Shown: positions 8,662 to 18,809, numbered from the stretch's first letter. The stretch: 64,000 bases of DNA from Veillonella parvula (GCF_902810435.1 NZ_LR778174.1:607501-671500); one strand, 5' to 3'. Numbers and translations are program-made. The notes: generated by a model not told the origin, from the sequence alone.

Positions 8662-8746
8662 GCGGGAGTGGCGGAATTGGCAGACGCACCAGACTTAGGA
8701 TCTGGCGCCTTACGGCGTGGGGGTTCAAGTCCCTTCTCCCGCACCA
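8662..8746 (+). tRNA. tRNA-Leu (anticodon TAG)
   Basis: A class II tRNA of 85 bases with encoded CCA: acceptor GCGGGAG (8662-8668) pairs with CTCCCGC (8736-8742). The anticodon loop CTTAGGA gives TAG at 8696-8698. A long variable arm (GCGCCTTACGGCGT) follows. Confidence 0.95.
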
Positions 8747-8761
8747 ACTTTATTGCACCTA

Positions 8762-8788
8762 TTGCACCTTTAGAGGTGTATTTTTTTT
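8762..8788 (+). terminator. Terminator after tRNA-Leu
   Basis: A short CACCT/AGGTG stem with a TTAG loop is followed by eight T's. The word ATTGCACCT is directly repeated just before the loop. Confidence 0.75.
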
Positions 8789-8942
8789 GCCTAAATTAAG
8801 TATTAACGTGGATATTTATATCGATAAACACATACATTTTGATAGGAAGATAGGTACAGATTTAACTACTACGTTATATGTTATAATAAATGAGTTAGAA
8901 CTATTTAATTAATACAATCATAGTAATACTATATGGTGCAGT

Positions 8943-11900
8943 ATGGATAATACATTAACAAAACTGCTTTCACAGAACCCATCCTTTGTGGATGGGCTAA
9001 ACGCATTTCAGCGAAAGGGGAAGTCAGTCATATATGGTCTTAGCGGATCTCAAAAGAGTTTCCTCTTAAGTCAATCTTTTTCTGCAGGTCTTACAAAACC
9101 TGTAGTCATCGTAGTCCATGATAAGGACCATAAAGAGATGTGGGAACGGGACTTAGCTTTTTTCATGCCTAATGTGCCAGTCTTATCATTTCCTACAACA
9201 GATCATGTAGACTTTACGACTGTGGCTCGCAGTCTTGAAGACCAAGGTGCGCAGATGCGAGCATTAGCACTGTTGGCGTGGCAAGAGCCGGCAGTAGTCA
9301 TTGCCAATGCTGAAGAGGTTACACAGTATGTTGTATCTCCTCATTACTTAAAGGGACAATCGTTGCATTTTGCTTTAAATGATGCGATTGAACGTGATGT
9401 AGTCCTTGAACAGCTCGTAACAATTGGATATGAACGCGTAGACCAGGTGGAACAACGTGGTCATTTTGCCGTGCGTGGAGATATTTTGGATATTTATCCT
9501 GTAAATAGTGATCATCCGATTCGTATTGAATTCTTTGGCGATGAGATCGATACATTGCGTTTCTTCTCCGTTGAGAATCAACGTTCCATTGAGCAAATTG
9601 AATCCTACACGGTGACGCCTTTCTTTCTTGGTAAAAGTGATGCAGAAAGTACTTTATTATCTTATGTGAAAGAGGGCACTCTAATTTATGATGAGCCAGG
9701 TCGTATTCAAGAAGCATTAAAGAAATTCCTTAAGGAAGATCCTACACATCGGAAAAATCATTGTGATTGGAATGAACTACAACGCACTGTAGATTCTATG
9801 AATCAAGTGGCTTTCACATTTATGCAACAACGCTCTATTGGTCTCACTGGATTTAACCCTATTGGTATTCAAGGGAAGACGATGACGAGCTTTGAGCGTC
9901 AAATTCCCCTATTAACAGACGAAATAAACCAATGGCATCGTTTAAATCACCAAGTGGTACTAGTATTAAATAATCAGCAACGACGAGAAGGTATTGAGCG
10001 TGCCCTTGAAGGGGAAAATATTGCATTTACTCATAGTGATACATGGATAGCAAAGCCGAACACTGTCGTTATTTTAAAAGGATTATTAACAGATGGTTTT
10101 GAATTGCCCAATAGCCATCTCGTAGTTGTCGTAGAAGGTAATATTTACGGACAACAAAAGCGCAAGCTTCGAAATAAGCCTAAAAAGGGCCAAGAGATCA
10201 ATTATTTCACGGATTTAACACCTGGTGACTATGTAGTACATAGTATGCATGGTATCGGCAAGTATATTGGTCTCAAAACAATTGAAACGGAAGGCATTCA
10301 CCGCGATTATATTGAGATTGCTTATGCTGGAACGGACAAACTGTTCTTACCAGCTAATAATTTAGATCAACTGCAAAAATATATTGGCAACGAAGGTGAT
10401 GTGCCACGTATTAATAAGATGGGTGGCCGTGACTGGGCTAAAGTTGTTACAAAGGCAAAAAAATCCATTGATGATTTGGCAGATAAGCTCGTTGAGATAT
10501 ATGCACAACGAGAAATCACAGAAGGCTTTGCATTCTTGCCGGATCAACCATGGCAGCAAGAGTTTGAAGATGCGTTCCCATATGAGGAGACGGAAGACCA
10601 GTTACAGGCTACGGCGGAAATTAAAGAATCTATGGAACGACCTGTTCCTATGGATCGCTTGCTCGCTGGTGATGTAGGCTTTGGTAAAACGGAAGTGGCT
10701 ATGCGCGCCATTTTTAAGGCCGTTATGAGCGGTAAACAAGTAGCGGTACTTGTACCGACCACGGTATTAGCACAGCAACATTTCCAAACCTTTTTAAATC
10801 GATTTGCTCCATTCGGGGTTAAAGTAGATGTACTCAATCGATTCCGAACTACATCAGAGAAAAAGCAAATTCTTAAAGGCGTAGAGGATGGATCTATTGA
10901 TATTCTCATTGGAACCCATTCATTACTTAACAAAAAGGTGGTATTCAAAGACTTAGGAATGCTTGTTGTAGACGAGGAGCAACGCTTTGGGGTAGCACAG
11001 AAAGAAAAGTGGAAAGAGTGGGCTAGCAATATCGATGTACTCACCTTGAGTGCTACACCGATTCCGCGGACTTTACATATGTCCCTCGTTGGCGTTCGAG
11101 AAATGTCTGTTATCAATACTCCACCAGAGGAGCGCTTACCTGTTCAAACCTATGTGGTGGAATACGATATGAATCTCATCGCAGATGCTATCAAGCGAGA
11201 ATTGGCGAGGGGCGGACAGGTTTACTTTGTATATAATCGTGTTGCATCCATTAATCATATGGGAGAGCTATTAGCGGCTACCTTGCCTGATTTACGCTAT
11301 GCTATCGCTCATGGACAGATGACAGGCCGTCAAATTGAGGAGATTATGACCGATTTCTATGAAGGTCATTATGATGTGCTCTTGTCCACGAGTATCATTG
11401 AAACCGGCTTAGATATTCCTAACGCCAATACTATCATTATTTATGATGCGGATCGTTTAGGTTTATCTCAGCTATACCAAATGCGAGGGCGTGTAGGCCG
11501 TTCTCGTAGACGTGCTTATGCATACTTTATGTATCGGCCAGATAAAATACTTTCAGAGGCAGCTGAAAAGCGTTTAAAAGCTATAGAGGAGTTCACTGAG
11601 CTCGGCGCAGGATTTAAGTTAGCCATGAGAGATTTAGAGATTCGCGGTGCCGGTAATCTATTAGGCTCACAGCAACATGGTAATATCGCATCTGTCGGCT
11701 TTGGTATGTACGTGAGTATGTTAGAAGAGGCGATTGCAAAGGCTCAAAATAAAGAAGTTGAGCGAGATGTATCCATTGATCCAGCTATCGACTTAGAGGT
11801 AGATGCGTTTATTGATGATGCGTATATCAAAGATAGTGCTCGTAAGATTTCTGTATACCAACGATTGTTACATATTAAATCTAAAGAGCAACTCGACGAT

Positions 11901-12239
11901 ATGACGGATGAGCTCATTGATCGCTTCGGTACACCAACCGATCCAGTAGACCGTTTGTTGCGCATTGCTCAAATTAAGGAGCAAGCACGTCTACTGGGCA
12001 TTAAGAGTATCGTCCGTAGAGATAAGCAACTCACTATCCATTGGCATGACGATTCTAAAATGGCCGATTGGGATATGGGGGCTGTACCAGAAGATTTATG
12101 GAAAAAAATGAAGTTTATGGATACCAAACCAGCCACATTATATGTGAGCCTTAATGGTATGAAAGGTTCTATTTTGACCATTACGGAAGCGGTGATAAAG
12201 GCTCTTAGCCACAAGTCACCGACTAAGGAGGGCCTATGA
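8943..12239 (+). CDS. mfd: Transcription-repair coupling factor Mfd
   Basis: Mfd (1098 residues) removes RNA polymerase stalled at DNA lesions and recruits UvrA. It has an N-terminal UvrB-like module (about 1-330) and an RNA-polymerase-interacting CarD-like domain (about 420-510, beginning DLTPGDYVVH). The superfamily 2 translocase has Walker A GDVGFGKTE (about 576-584) and a DEEQ box near 677. Motif VI is near QMRGRVGRSRR, followed by the TRCF C-terminal domain. Length is close to the family norm. No good SD precedes the ATG, so initiation may be weak. It overlaps the next gene by 4 bases. Confidence 0.97.
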   Translation: MDNTLTKLLSQNPSFVDGLNAFQRKGKSVIYGLSGSQKSFLLSQSFSAGLTKPVVIVVHDKDHKEMWERDLAFFMPNVPVLSFPTTDHVDFTTVARSLEDQGAQMRALALLAWQEPAVVIANAEEVTQYVVSPHYLKGQSLHFALNDAIERDVVLEQLVTIGYERVDQVEQRGHFAVRGDILDIYPVNSDHPIRIEFFGDEIDTLRFFSVENQRSIEQIESYTVTPFFLGKSDAESTLLSYVKEGTLIYDEPGRIQEALKKFLKEDPTHRKNHCDWNELQRTVDSMNQVAFTFMQQRSIGLTGFNPIGIQGKTMTSFERQIPLLTDEINQWHRLNHQVVLVLNNQQRREGIERALEGENIAFTHSDTWIAKPNTVVILKGLLTDGFELPNSHLVVVVEGNIYGQQKRKLRNKPKKGQEINYFTDLTPGDYVVHSMHGIGKYIGLKTIETEGIHRDYIEIAYAGTDKLFLPANNLDQLQKYIGNEGDVPRINKMGGRDWAKVVTKAKKSIDDLADKLVEIYAQREITEGFAFLPDQPWQQEFEDAFPYEETEDQLQATAEIKESMERPVPMDRLLAGDVGFGKTEVAMRAIFKAVMSGKQVAVLVPTTVLAQQHFQTFLNRFAPFGVKVDVLNRFRTTSEKKQILKGVEDGSIDILIGTHSLLNKKVVFKDLGMLVVDEEQRFGVAQKEKWKEWASNIDVLTLSATPIPRTLHMSLVGVREMSVINTPPEERLPVQTYVVEYDMNLIADAIKRELARGGQVYFVYNRVASINHMGELLAATLPDLRYAIAHGQMTGRQIEEIMTDFYEGHYDVLLSTSIIETGLDIPNANTIIIYDADRLGLSQLYQMRGRVGRSRRRAYAYFMYRPDKILSEAAEKRLKAIEEFTELGAGFKLAMRDLEIRGAGNLLGSQQHGNIASVGFGMYVSMLEEAIAKAQNKEVERDVSIDPAIDLEVDAFIDDAYIKDSARKISVYQRLLHIKSKEQLDDMTDELIDRFGTPTDPVDRLLRIAQIKEQARLLGIKSIVRRDKQLTIHWHDDSKMADWDMGAVPEDLWKKMKFMDTKPATLYVSLNGMKGSILTITEAVIKALSHKSPTKEGL

Positions 12240-13843
12240 ATCGATTTTTAAAGGGTGCCATGATTTTAACCTTAGCCGGTATTATCGTGAAGGTCATCGG
12301 TGCGTTTAGTAAAGTTCTTATCGCACGGATTTTAGGTGGTGAAGGGATTGGCCTATATATGATGGCCTATCCAATCTATCAAATTATCGTTAGTATTTCT
12401 GCTGCAGGTATTCCTGTAGCCATATCTATTATGATTGCGGAAAAGCTTGCTAATGATGATATGCGAGGCGTACAACAAGTATTTTTTGTATCATTAAGGG
12501 TACTCGCTATTTTAGGCTTTGTGTTCAGTTTGGCCTTATATGGTAGTGCACAATGGCTCGTAGACAATCAAATCATCACCGATCCACGTGCTTTAATTGC
12601 TATTCAGCTATTATCTCCAGCCATTTTTGTAGTGACTATCCTAAGCTGTTTTAGAGGGTATTTCCAAGGTTTCCAATACATGGTACCTACTGGTATGAGT
12701 CAAGTATTTGAACAGATCTTTCGCGTGTCTTCTATGGTAGGTTTGGCATACTACTTCATTGATCGAGGACTTCATTTGGCGGCAGGTGGTGCGACCTTTG
12801 CTACATTCCCAGGCGTATTGGCGGGGTTACTTGTATTAATTTATTTTTACTACCGACAACGCAATATTCGAGAAAAAATGTTTTCACAACAGAATCCTAA
12901 TGCCATTTGTGAAAGTAACGGCACCGTAGTTAAACGATTGTTTAGTCTTGCCATACCGGTTTCTATGGCGAATATTATGCTTCCGATGGTATCACTCATT
13001 GATACATTTATCGTCCCAAAACGATTGATGGATATTGGATACTATCTCAATGAAGCAACCACACAATTTGGTTATCTGACGGGTATGGCAACATCTCTGA
13101 TTGGGTTGCCGATCATTCTAACTACATCCTTAGCCGCTAGTCTTGTACCAGCCGTATCTGAGGCACATACTCAAGGTGATGTACATCGCATCGTGAAACG
13201 GGCGGAAACGGCGATTAAAATTGCTAATATGTTTACGATTCCAGCCTGCATTGGACTTTGTGTACTAGCTACGCCAATATCACAACTAATATATGCAACA
13301 CCTCATGCAGGACCTGTTATTGCTGTTATTAGCTTGAGTATTGTGTTCCTCGGTTGGCAGCAGGTTACTGCAGGTGTTTTGCAAGGGTTAGGAAGAACAA
13401 TAATTCCTATGGTATCGATTTTTATAGGCTTATTAGTGAAGACATTCTTAGATTATGAATTGACAGGTAGTATTGAGTTGGGCATTAATGGTGCGGCTTG
13501 GGCGACGAATTTAAACTTTGCTATTGCAGCGCTTATTAACTATATTTTTGTAAAAAGATATGTAGGTTCGGTACTGAACACATTAGAGTTATTAAAAATA
13601 ATAGTATCTGCCATGGCCATGGGCGGTGCTACACAAGTCATCTATGTGAGCACTGTTGATTTATTAGGCAATGGTGGCGCTGTGGCTGCAGCAATTGTAG
13701 TGGCTATTTTTGTATATGGTTTATCGTTATGGCTTACTAAAGCTGTCGTAAAAGATGATATTTACCATTTCCCAATCATAGGCAAGCGCTTACAAGCTAG
13801 ACGCAATAGGGAGGAAGCAAAGCTATATGAAGAACAATATTGA
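12236..13843 (+). CDS. SpoVB/MurJ-like lipid flippase (MOP superfamily)
   Basis: This 535-residue membrane protein has about 14 predicted helices. The N-terminal block (KGAMILTLAGIIVKVIGAFS) with RILGGEGIGLY is typical of the SpoVB/MurJ-like polysaccharide-transport family. Members flip undecaprenyl-linked precursors, such as lipid II, across the inner membrane. Its start overlaps the mfd stop (ATGA) and its end overlaps mazG by 17 bases, so the three are co-translated. Whether it moves lipid II or another saccharide precursor cannot be told from sequence alone. Confidence 0.85.
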   Translation: MNRFLKGAMILTLAGIIVKVIGAFSKVLIARILGGEGIGLYMMAYPIYQIIVSISAAGIPVAISIMIAEKLANDDMRGVQQVFFVSLRVLAILGFVFSLALYGSAQWLVDNQIITDPRALIAIQLLSPAIFVVTILSCFRGYFQGFQYMVPTGMSQVFEQIFRVSSMVGLAYYFIDRGLHLAAGGATFATFPGVLAGLLVLIYFYYRQRNIREKMFSQQNPNAICESNGTVVKRLFSLAIPVSMANIMLPMVSLIDTFIVPKRLMDIGYYLNEATTQFGYLTGMATSLIGLPIILTTSLAASLVPAVSEAHTQGDVHRIVKRAETAIKIANMFTIPACIGLCVLATPISQLIYATPHAGPVIAVISLSIVFLGWQQVTAGVLQGLGRTIIPMVSIFIGLLVKTFLDYELTGSIELGINGAAWATNLNFAIAALINYIFVKRYVGSVLNTLELLKIIVSAMAMGGATQVIYVSTVDLLGNGGAVAAAIVVAIFVYGLSLWLTKAVVKDDIYHFPIIGKRLQARRNREEAKLYEEQY

Positions 13844-14597
13844 TATTCAACCTTTAGTCGATGTAGTGAAAACTTTGCGTGCACCAAATGGCTGTCCTTG
13901 GGATCAAAAGCAAACGCATGAATCTTTACGTCGCTATTTTATAGAGGAAACCTACGAAGTGGTAGATGCCATTGATAATAAAGATATGCCGAATCTTCGT
14001 GAAGAGTTAGGTGATGTATTATTGCAAGTTGTCTTTCACAGTCAATTGGCAGAGGAGGCTGGTTATTTTACACTTCAAGACGTAATTAATGATGTCGCTG
14101 AAAAAATGATTCGTCGTCATCCTCGTGTTTTTAGCCCAGAAAATGATGAAAAATCATACACTTGGGATGAATTAAAGGCACAAGAAAAGAAAAATATTCA
14201 AAATTCTGTATTGGATGGTGTATCGAAAAGTTTACCTGCTTTAATGGCGGCTTATAAGCTCCAAGAAAAGGCTGCAAAGCTAGGATTTGACTGGGATGAG
14301 CTTGATCCTGTTTGGGCTAAAGTTTCCGAAGAAATGGGGGAATTTAAGGAGGCTATTGACCAAAATGATAGAGAAAATATGGAAAAAGAAGCAGGAGATG
14401 TGCTTTTTTCCTTGATTAATCTATTCAGATGGTATAAAATAAGCGGTGAAAATGCACTAAATCGCACAAACACAAAGTTCCGACAGCGTTTTTTACATGT
14501 AGAAGCTTGTGTTAACCAAAGCGATCGCTCATGGGAAGACTTTTCATTAGCTGAGCTCGATGCTTTTTGGGAGGAGGCTAAAGTGCAGGAAAAGTAA
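13827..14597 (+). CDS. mazG: MazG nucleoside triphosphate pyrophosphohydrolase
   Basis: MazG (256 residues) hydrolyses non-canonical or excess NTPs to NMP and pyrophosphate. Two MazG folds are visible. The first has CPWDQKQTHESLRRYFIEE followed by EELGDVLLQVVFH. The second (about 150-225) has EEMGEFKEAI and EAGDVLFSLINL. These acidic EExxE/ExxD sets bind Mg2+. It is last in the mfd-flippase-mazG run, with SD AGGGAGGAAG within the upstream gene. Confidence 0.95.
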   Translation: MKNNIDIQPLVDVVKTLRAPNGCPWDQKQTHESLRRYFIEETYEVVDAIDNKDMPNLREELGDVLLQVVFHSQLAEEAGYFTLQDVINDVAEKMIRRHPRVFSPENDEKSYTWDELKAQEKKNIQNSVLDGVSKSLPALMAAYKLQEKAAKLGFDWDELDPVWAKVSEEMGEFKEAIDQNDRENMEKEAGDVLFSLINLFRWYKISGENALNRTNTKFRQRFLHVEACVNQSDRSWEDFSLAELDAFWEEAKVQEK

Positions 14598-14648
14598 CCT
14601 AGAGGTTTATACACTTCTAAGGTATTGTAATTTTAAGGAGGTTCTGTC

Positions 14649-14948
14649 ATGAACAAAACAGAATTAATCGCAAGTGTTGCACAAAAAACTGAATTAACTA
14701 AAAAAGATGCTGAAAAAGCAGTAAAAGCTGTATTTGACACAGTAGCTCAAGAATTAGCAGCTGGTGGCAAAGTACAAGTTATCGGCTTCGGTACTTTCGA
14801 AGTTCGTGAACGCGCAGCTCGTGAAGGCCGTAACCCACAAAACGGTAAAACTATCACAATTGCCGCTTCCAAATCCCCTGCATTCAAAGCTGGTAAAGGT
14901 TTGAAAGAACAAGTTAACGCTGCAAAAGCTAAAAAACGCAAAAAATAA
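14649..14948 (+). CDS. hup: HU-type histone-like DNA-binding protein
   Basis: This 99-residue HU-family protein bends and compacts DNA as a dimer. It starts [12 protein letters not shown] and carries the diagnostic [18 protein letters not shown] beta-arm segment (residues 47-64), whose Pro intercalates into DNA. It is about 9 residues longer than a minimal HU, with a Lys/Arg/Ala tail (AAKAKKRKK) that may add DNA affinity. SD AAGGAGG lies upstream. Codon use is strongly biased, suggesting high expression. A strong terminator follows. Confidence 0.96.
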   Translation: MNKTELIASVAQKTELTKKDAEKAVKAVFDTVAQELAAGGKVQVIGFGTFEVRERAAREGRNPQNGKTITIAASKSPAFKAGKGLKEQVNAAKAKKRKK

Positions 14949-14963
14949 TCCATATTGGATGTG

Positions 14964-14992
14964 AAAGAGACCTTTCGAGGTCTCTTTTTTTT
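14964..14992 (+). terminator. Terminator of hup
   Basis: A perfect 10-bp stem AAAGAGACCT/AGGTCTCTTT with a TTCG tetraloop and a T-run. Confidence 0.9.
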
Positions 14993-15030
14993 ATCTATTT
15001 ATGGTATAATGCACAGAGAAAGGGTGCATT

Positions 15031-16185
15031 ATGAATAACGAAACATCAAGGAAGGTTCTCATCGTGTCCGCCTCAATCGGCACTGGACATATGCAAGCCG
15101 CAAGAGCCATAGAAGAATATTGGAAAGAAAAAGAGCCACAAGCATCAATTACCCATGTTGATTTTCTTGATACAGAAACTATGTCTGTAGAGCATTTAAT
15201 TAAGGGTACCTATATCAAGATGATTGACGTATTCCCCATGCTCTATGATATGATTTATCGCGTATCGAAAGGGGAAAAACGAGGTACCATTATGCAAACC
15301 GCATTGTCGTACCTACTAAAAAGCCGCATGCTTAAACTAGTACAACAAGAAGAGCCAGATGTAATGGTCTTTACGCATCCATTTCCTTGTGGGGCGGCAT
15401 CGATTTTAAAACGTCAAGGTCATATAGATGTACCACTAGTGGCTATTATGACAGACTTTAGTAGTCATCAGTTTTGGCTCTATCCACAGATTGATGTTTA
15501 CTATGTTGCAACAGAATCTATGGTACCTGAAATGGTAGCTTCAGGTATCGATGAATCTCGTATTCATGTATCTGGCATTCCAGTGCGGCGATCTTTTTTC
15601 CGTGATGCTATTGAAGAGTATAGCTTAGAGGAACCTGTGAAAGTTCTTGTTATGGGTGGTGGCCTAGGTTTAGGCTCTCTTGAGACGGCTTTAAAACATC
15701 TAGATGAAGTAAATGGTATTGGTGAAATTACCGTTGTAGCGGGACAAAATACGTCTCTTTACGAATCGTTAGTTGTCCTTAGTGAATCTATGAAGACGAA
15801 GACCACCGTATATGGTTATACTACCAATATTTCTGAGCTCATGAAATCATCGTCTTTACTCGTTACAAAACCTGGTGCATTGACCTGTATGGAGGCTGTT
15901 ACAATCGGATTGCCAATGGTATTCTTTAATGCTATCCCAGGGCAGGAAGAGGCAAATGCAGAACTATTAGAGCAACGGGGGTGTGCTCGTTGGGCTCGTG
16001 ATATTCATAACTTAGAAGATGTGGTAACTGCACTGTTAATTAATTCTCCGCGACTTCAACAAATGTCTGAGCGAGCTCGCGAATGGCATGTGGATGGGGC
16101 TGCTGATATTGTAAATAGTCTCATTGAAATTTTAGATGGTAGTGCACAAGATGAGCTTGTGAAAGCTCAAGAGGCAATTAGCTAA
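15031..16185 (+). CDS. MGDG-synthase-like glycosyltransferase
   Basis: This 384-residue GT-B glycosyltransferase belongs to the diacylglycerol glucosyltransferase/MGDG synthase group (UgtP/YpfP-like), which adds sugar from a UDP-sugar to diacylglycerol. The N-terminal domain opens with VSASIGTGHMQAARAIEEYW, containing the Gly-x-Gly-His acceptor loop. The C-terminal domain contains VMGGGLGLGSL and the nucleotide-sugar site KPGALTCMEAV...GLP. A TATAAT at 15005-15010 and AAAGGGTG just before the ATG give it its own promoter and ribosome site. The exact lipid acceptor is not determined. Confidence 0.85.
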   Translation: MNNETSRKVLIVSASIGTGHMQAARAIEEYWKEKEPQASITHVDFLDTETMSVEHLIKGTYIKMIDVFPMLYDMIYRVSKGEKRGTIMQTALSYLLKSRMLKLVQQEEPDVMVFTHPFPCGAASILKRQGHIDVPLVAIMTDFSSHQFWLYPQIDVYYVATESMVPEMVASGIDESRIHVSGIPVRRSFFRDAIEEYSLEEPVKVLVMGGGLGLGSLETALKHLDEVNGIGEITVVAGQNTSLYESLVVLSESMKTKTTVYGYTTNISELMKSSSLLVTKPGALTCMEAVTIGLPMVFFNAIPGQEEANAELLEQRGCARWARDIHNLEDVVTALLINSPRLQQMSERAREWHVDGAADIVNSLIEILDGSAQDELVKAQEAIS

Positions 16186-16191
16186 CCAATA

Positions 16192-16228
16192 TAGAAAAAG
16201 CGATGACCAAAAGGGCCATCGCTTTTTT
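16192..16228. terminator. Bidirectional terminator between convergent genes
   Basis: AAAAAGCGATGACC pairs with GGCCATCGCTTTTTT (one mismatch), with A- and T-runs on both sides, between the glycosyltransferase and the minus-strand gene starting at 16549. Confidence 0.85.
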
Positions 16229-16549
16229 CTATTGATACTGTTCAATATGTTCTTTTCGAAGTTTTTGTAATGTGACTAAGAAAGCATCCGTACTTTCTGC
16301 ACCATCCAATAAATCTTTTAATTGGTAAGAGTCATCAAGGGTAACACTCCATTGGAAGGAGTCGTTATCGTCGTACACATTGAATACGACTGGTGTCTCT
16401 AAGTCCTCTGGCATATAGCCGTCATCATCGGACACAGTTGCATACGTGCCATCCTCTAAGAGCTCGGTAAATAATGTGTCATACCCATCAATGTCGATAA
16501 GTTCAAAGTTGATACTTTCATAAAAGTCTAAAACCATATCCGTCGCCAT
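16229..16549 (-). CDS. Small acidic hypothetical protein
   Basis: I do not recognise this 106-residue protein. It is very acidic, with many Asp/Glu in short stretches (such as TVSDDDGYMPEDLE), no signal peptide and no membrane helix. The alternating hydrophobic pattern suggests a small beta-rich cytosolic fold. AGGAGG lies 5 bp before the ATG, so it is clearly translated. It resembles in style the DUF1292-type acidic proteins of Firmicutes, but that is an impression only. It is divergent from the ABC-F gene. Confidence 0.75.
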   Translation of the reverse strand: MATDMVLDFYESINFELIDIDGYDTLFTELLEDGTYATVSDDDGYMPEDLETPVVFNVYDDNDSFQWSVTLDDSYQLKDLLDGAESTDAFLVTLQKLRKEHIEQYQ

Positions 16550-16601
16550 GTGGACCTCCTCATGAATATATATGTTACGTTTATTCTACTGAGGGCGCCT
16601 G

Positions 16602-16630
16602 TTACTGTCAATGGTAATGTGTAGTATAAT
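16602..16630 (+). promoter_or_regulatory. Promoter of the ABC-F gene
   Basis: TTACTG (16602-16607), a 17-bp spacer and TATAAT (16625-16630), about 30 bp before the ATG. Confidence 0.6.
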
Positions 16631-16661
16631 AAATAACAGAATTACAAAATAGGAGCGGAAT

Positions 16662-18677
16662 ATGAACGTTATTAGTTTACAGAACATAGAGAAATCATAT
16701 GGCACAAGGCTACTGTTTAAAGAGGTGAGTATGACTTTTACCACGGAAAAACGATTAGGTCTTGTGGGCATCAACGGAACGGGTAAGTCTACATTTCTAA
16801 AAATATTAGCAGGACAAATGGAAGCTGATAAAGGCACCATTGAGCGTAATGGTAAGGCTAGCATTTATTACTTAGCGCAGACACCTGATTTTGATGCGGA
16901 AGCTACTTTGCTTGAGGCCGTTCTTGATGGAAATCATCCTCGGTTGCAAATGGTAAAAGTCTTTGAACGTATTAGTCGTGAGTATCGCCAAATGCAAGAG
17001 TCTGGTAAAGACGATGCTAAAATATCTCGCAACTATATGAATGCACTGGAGCAAATGGATCAGCAAGACGGGTGGCAAGTAGAGCAAGAGGCGCGCATTA
17101 TTTTATCTAAATTGGGCTTTCCTGATGTGGAGCAAAAGGTAGCTATGTTATCAGGAGGGCAAAAGCGTCGTCTTGCATTGGGGCAAGCATTGCTATATCC
17201 ATGTGATCTTTTATTACTAGATGAGCCGACTAACCATTTGGATGAAGATAGTATTGATTGGCTAGAGTCGTATTTGAGTGTACGTCAAGGAGGATTATTA
17301 ATCAGTACCCATGATAGATATTTCCTCGATTCCGTATGTAATGGTATTTTAGAGCTATCAAATCGTCATATGTATCAATACGATGGCAATTATGAAGAAT
17401 TTATTGCCTTGAAAGCTGATCGAGAGGCTCGTGAAGCTGCTACGGAAGAAAAACGACGTCAATTTTTAAAGCGGGAAATCGAATGGGTACGTCGTGGTGC
17501 TCTGGCAAGAACTACAAAACAAAAGGCTCGTCTTGACCGTTACGAAAAATTAAAGAATATGGAGAAAACCCGTCGTCCGGATCAAATGGATCCTATTGCG
17601 CTGAAGACACGTTTAGGAAAAACCATCTTTGATATTGAGCATTTAGAGTTTTATTTTGATGAACGTCCTATGATTAAGGACTTTACCTATCACGTGGTAC
17701 GCCATGATCGTATCGGTATAGTAGGGCCCAATGGTGTTGGTAAGTCTACCTTTATGAATATCCTTGATGGCACCTACGAAGCGACGAGAGGTACTATTGG
17801 TAAAGGTGAGACCGTTCGTATTGCTCATTTTAAACAAGAGCTACCTGAATTTGATGAAGATATGCGCGTTCTCGATTATATTCGTGAGGACCACTCTTAT
17901 ATGGTACTCGGGGATGGATCTACATTGAGCGCAGGACAAATCCTTGAGCGATTCCTTTTTACCCCAGAATTACATGGTGTACCGATTCGAAAACTCTCTG
18001 GCGGGGAACGTCGTCGTTTATACCTCTTAAAATTGTTGATGAGCGCCCCTAACGTATTATTGCTGGACGAACCAACGAATGATCTTGATATTCCAACATT
18101 GGAGGTATTAGAGGATTTCCTTGACTCCTTTAGTGGCGTCATCATTACAGTTTGTCACGATCGGTACTTCCTAGACCGCGTAGTAGATAAATTATTTGTC
18201 TTTACCGGCGATGGGCATATTGAAATCGTTCATGGCTCCTATTCTGACTACAAAGATGCTCTTGATGAAAGTAGTGGCAGCAAGCGCCCATTCTATATGC
18301 CAAATGATAATATACCGGCTAATTCCAAAGTGGTACGAGCTGTAGTAGGTGGAGAGGCTGATAGCGATGACTCTGTTGATAATCAATCTAATAGGGTAGA
18401 TACCCTTGGAAATGATAATGTTGTTGCTGGTGATAAAACAGATACTTTCAAAGAAATACTAAAGAAGGGTCTCAATAAAGCAGAAGAAGCGGAGTATGCC
18501 AAAATTATGGATGAATTGCCTAAGCTAGAACATTTAGTGAAGGGCCTCGATGTTATGATAAGCCAAGTGGCTACTGATTATGAAAAAATGCAGTCACTGA
18601 TGGAGGAACGAGAAGAAACACAGGCCCAAATAGATGCTCTCACTGAACGGTGGATGGAATTAGAGGAACGCCTATAA
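16662..18677 (+). CDS. ABC-F family ATPase (Uup-like)
   Basis: This 671-residue soluble ABC-F protein has no membrane segments; such proteins act on ribosomes or DNA rather than in transport. NBD1 has GINGTGKST, LSGGQKRR and LLLDEPTNHLDE. A charged linker (about 240-310) follows. NBD2 has GPNGVGKST, LSGGERRR and LLLDEPTNDLDIPT; the EPTNDLDI form is characteristic of Uup. An acidic spacer (about 550-600) and a C-terminal coiled coil (about 605-671) also fit Uup. Uup is linked to ribosome function and tolerance of DNA excision events; the role here is inferred from the family. Confidence 0.88.
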   Translation: MNVISLQNIEKSYGTRLLFKEVSMTFTTEKRLGLVGINGTGKSTFLKILAGQMEADKGTIERNGKASIYYLAQTPDFDAEATLLEAVLDGNHPRLQMVKVFERISREYRQMQESGKDDAKISRNYMNALEQMDQQDGWQVEQEARIILSKLGFPDVEQKVAMLSGGQKRRLALGQALLYPCDLLLLDEPTNHLDEDSIDWLESYLSVRQGGLLISTHDRYFLDSVCNGILELSNRHMYQYDGNYEEFIALKADREAREAATEEKRRQFLKREIEWVRRGALARTTKQKARLDRYEKLKNMEKTRRPDQMDPIALKTRLGKTIFDIEHLEFYFDERPMIKDFTYHVVRHDRIGIVGPNGVGKSTFMNILDGTYEATRGTIGKGETVRIAHFKQELPEFDEDMRVLDYIREDHSYMVLGDGSTLSAGQILERFLFTPELHGVPIRKLSGGERRRLYLLKLLMSAPNVLLLDEPTNDLDIPTLEVLEDFLDSFSGVIITVCHDRYFLDRVVDKLFVFTGDGHIEIVHGSYSDYKDALDESSGSKRPFYMPNDNIPANSKVVRAVVGGEADSDDSVDNQSNRVDTLGNDNVVAGDKTDTFKEILKKGLNKAEEAEYAKIMDELPKLEHLVKGLDVMISQVATDYEKMQSLMEEREETQAQIDALTERWMELEERL

Positions 18678-18736
18678 TTCCTTTTATCATGCTATTTTTT
18701 AATATCTGTTATGCAAAGGAATTACGTGTAAGTTTA

Positions 18737-18765
18737 TTGATAAAACTCACAATGTATAGTATAAT
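18737..18765 (+). promoter_or_regulatory. Promoter of the [FeFe]-hydrogenase gene
   Basis: TTGATA (18737-18742), exactly 17 bp, then TATAAT (18760-18765), 45 bp before the ATG, with AGGAGGA as ribosome site. Confidence 0.75.
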
Positions 18766-18809
18766 TTCTACGATTAACGATAACAACGTTACCTAAGTAG
18801 GAGGAACTC

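Noticed and set aside
8637-8912. 91-codon plus-strand frame
   Set aside because: It runs through the tRNA-Leu gene and its terminator, so it is a shadow of the tRNA.
10544-11116. 190-codon open frame antisense to mfd
   Set aside because: It covers the conserved helicase motifs of mfd on the opposite strand; codon content is a by-product and no ribosome site is seen.
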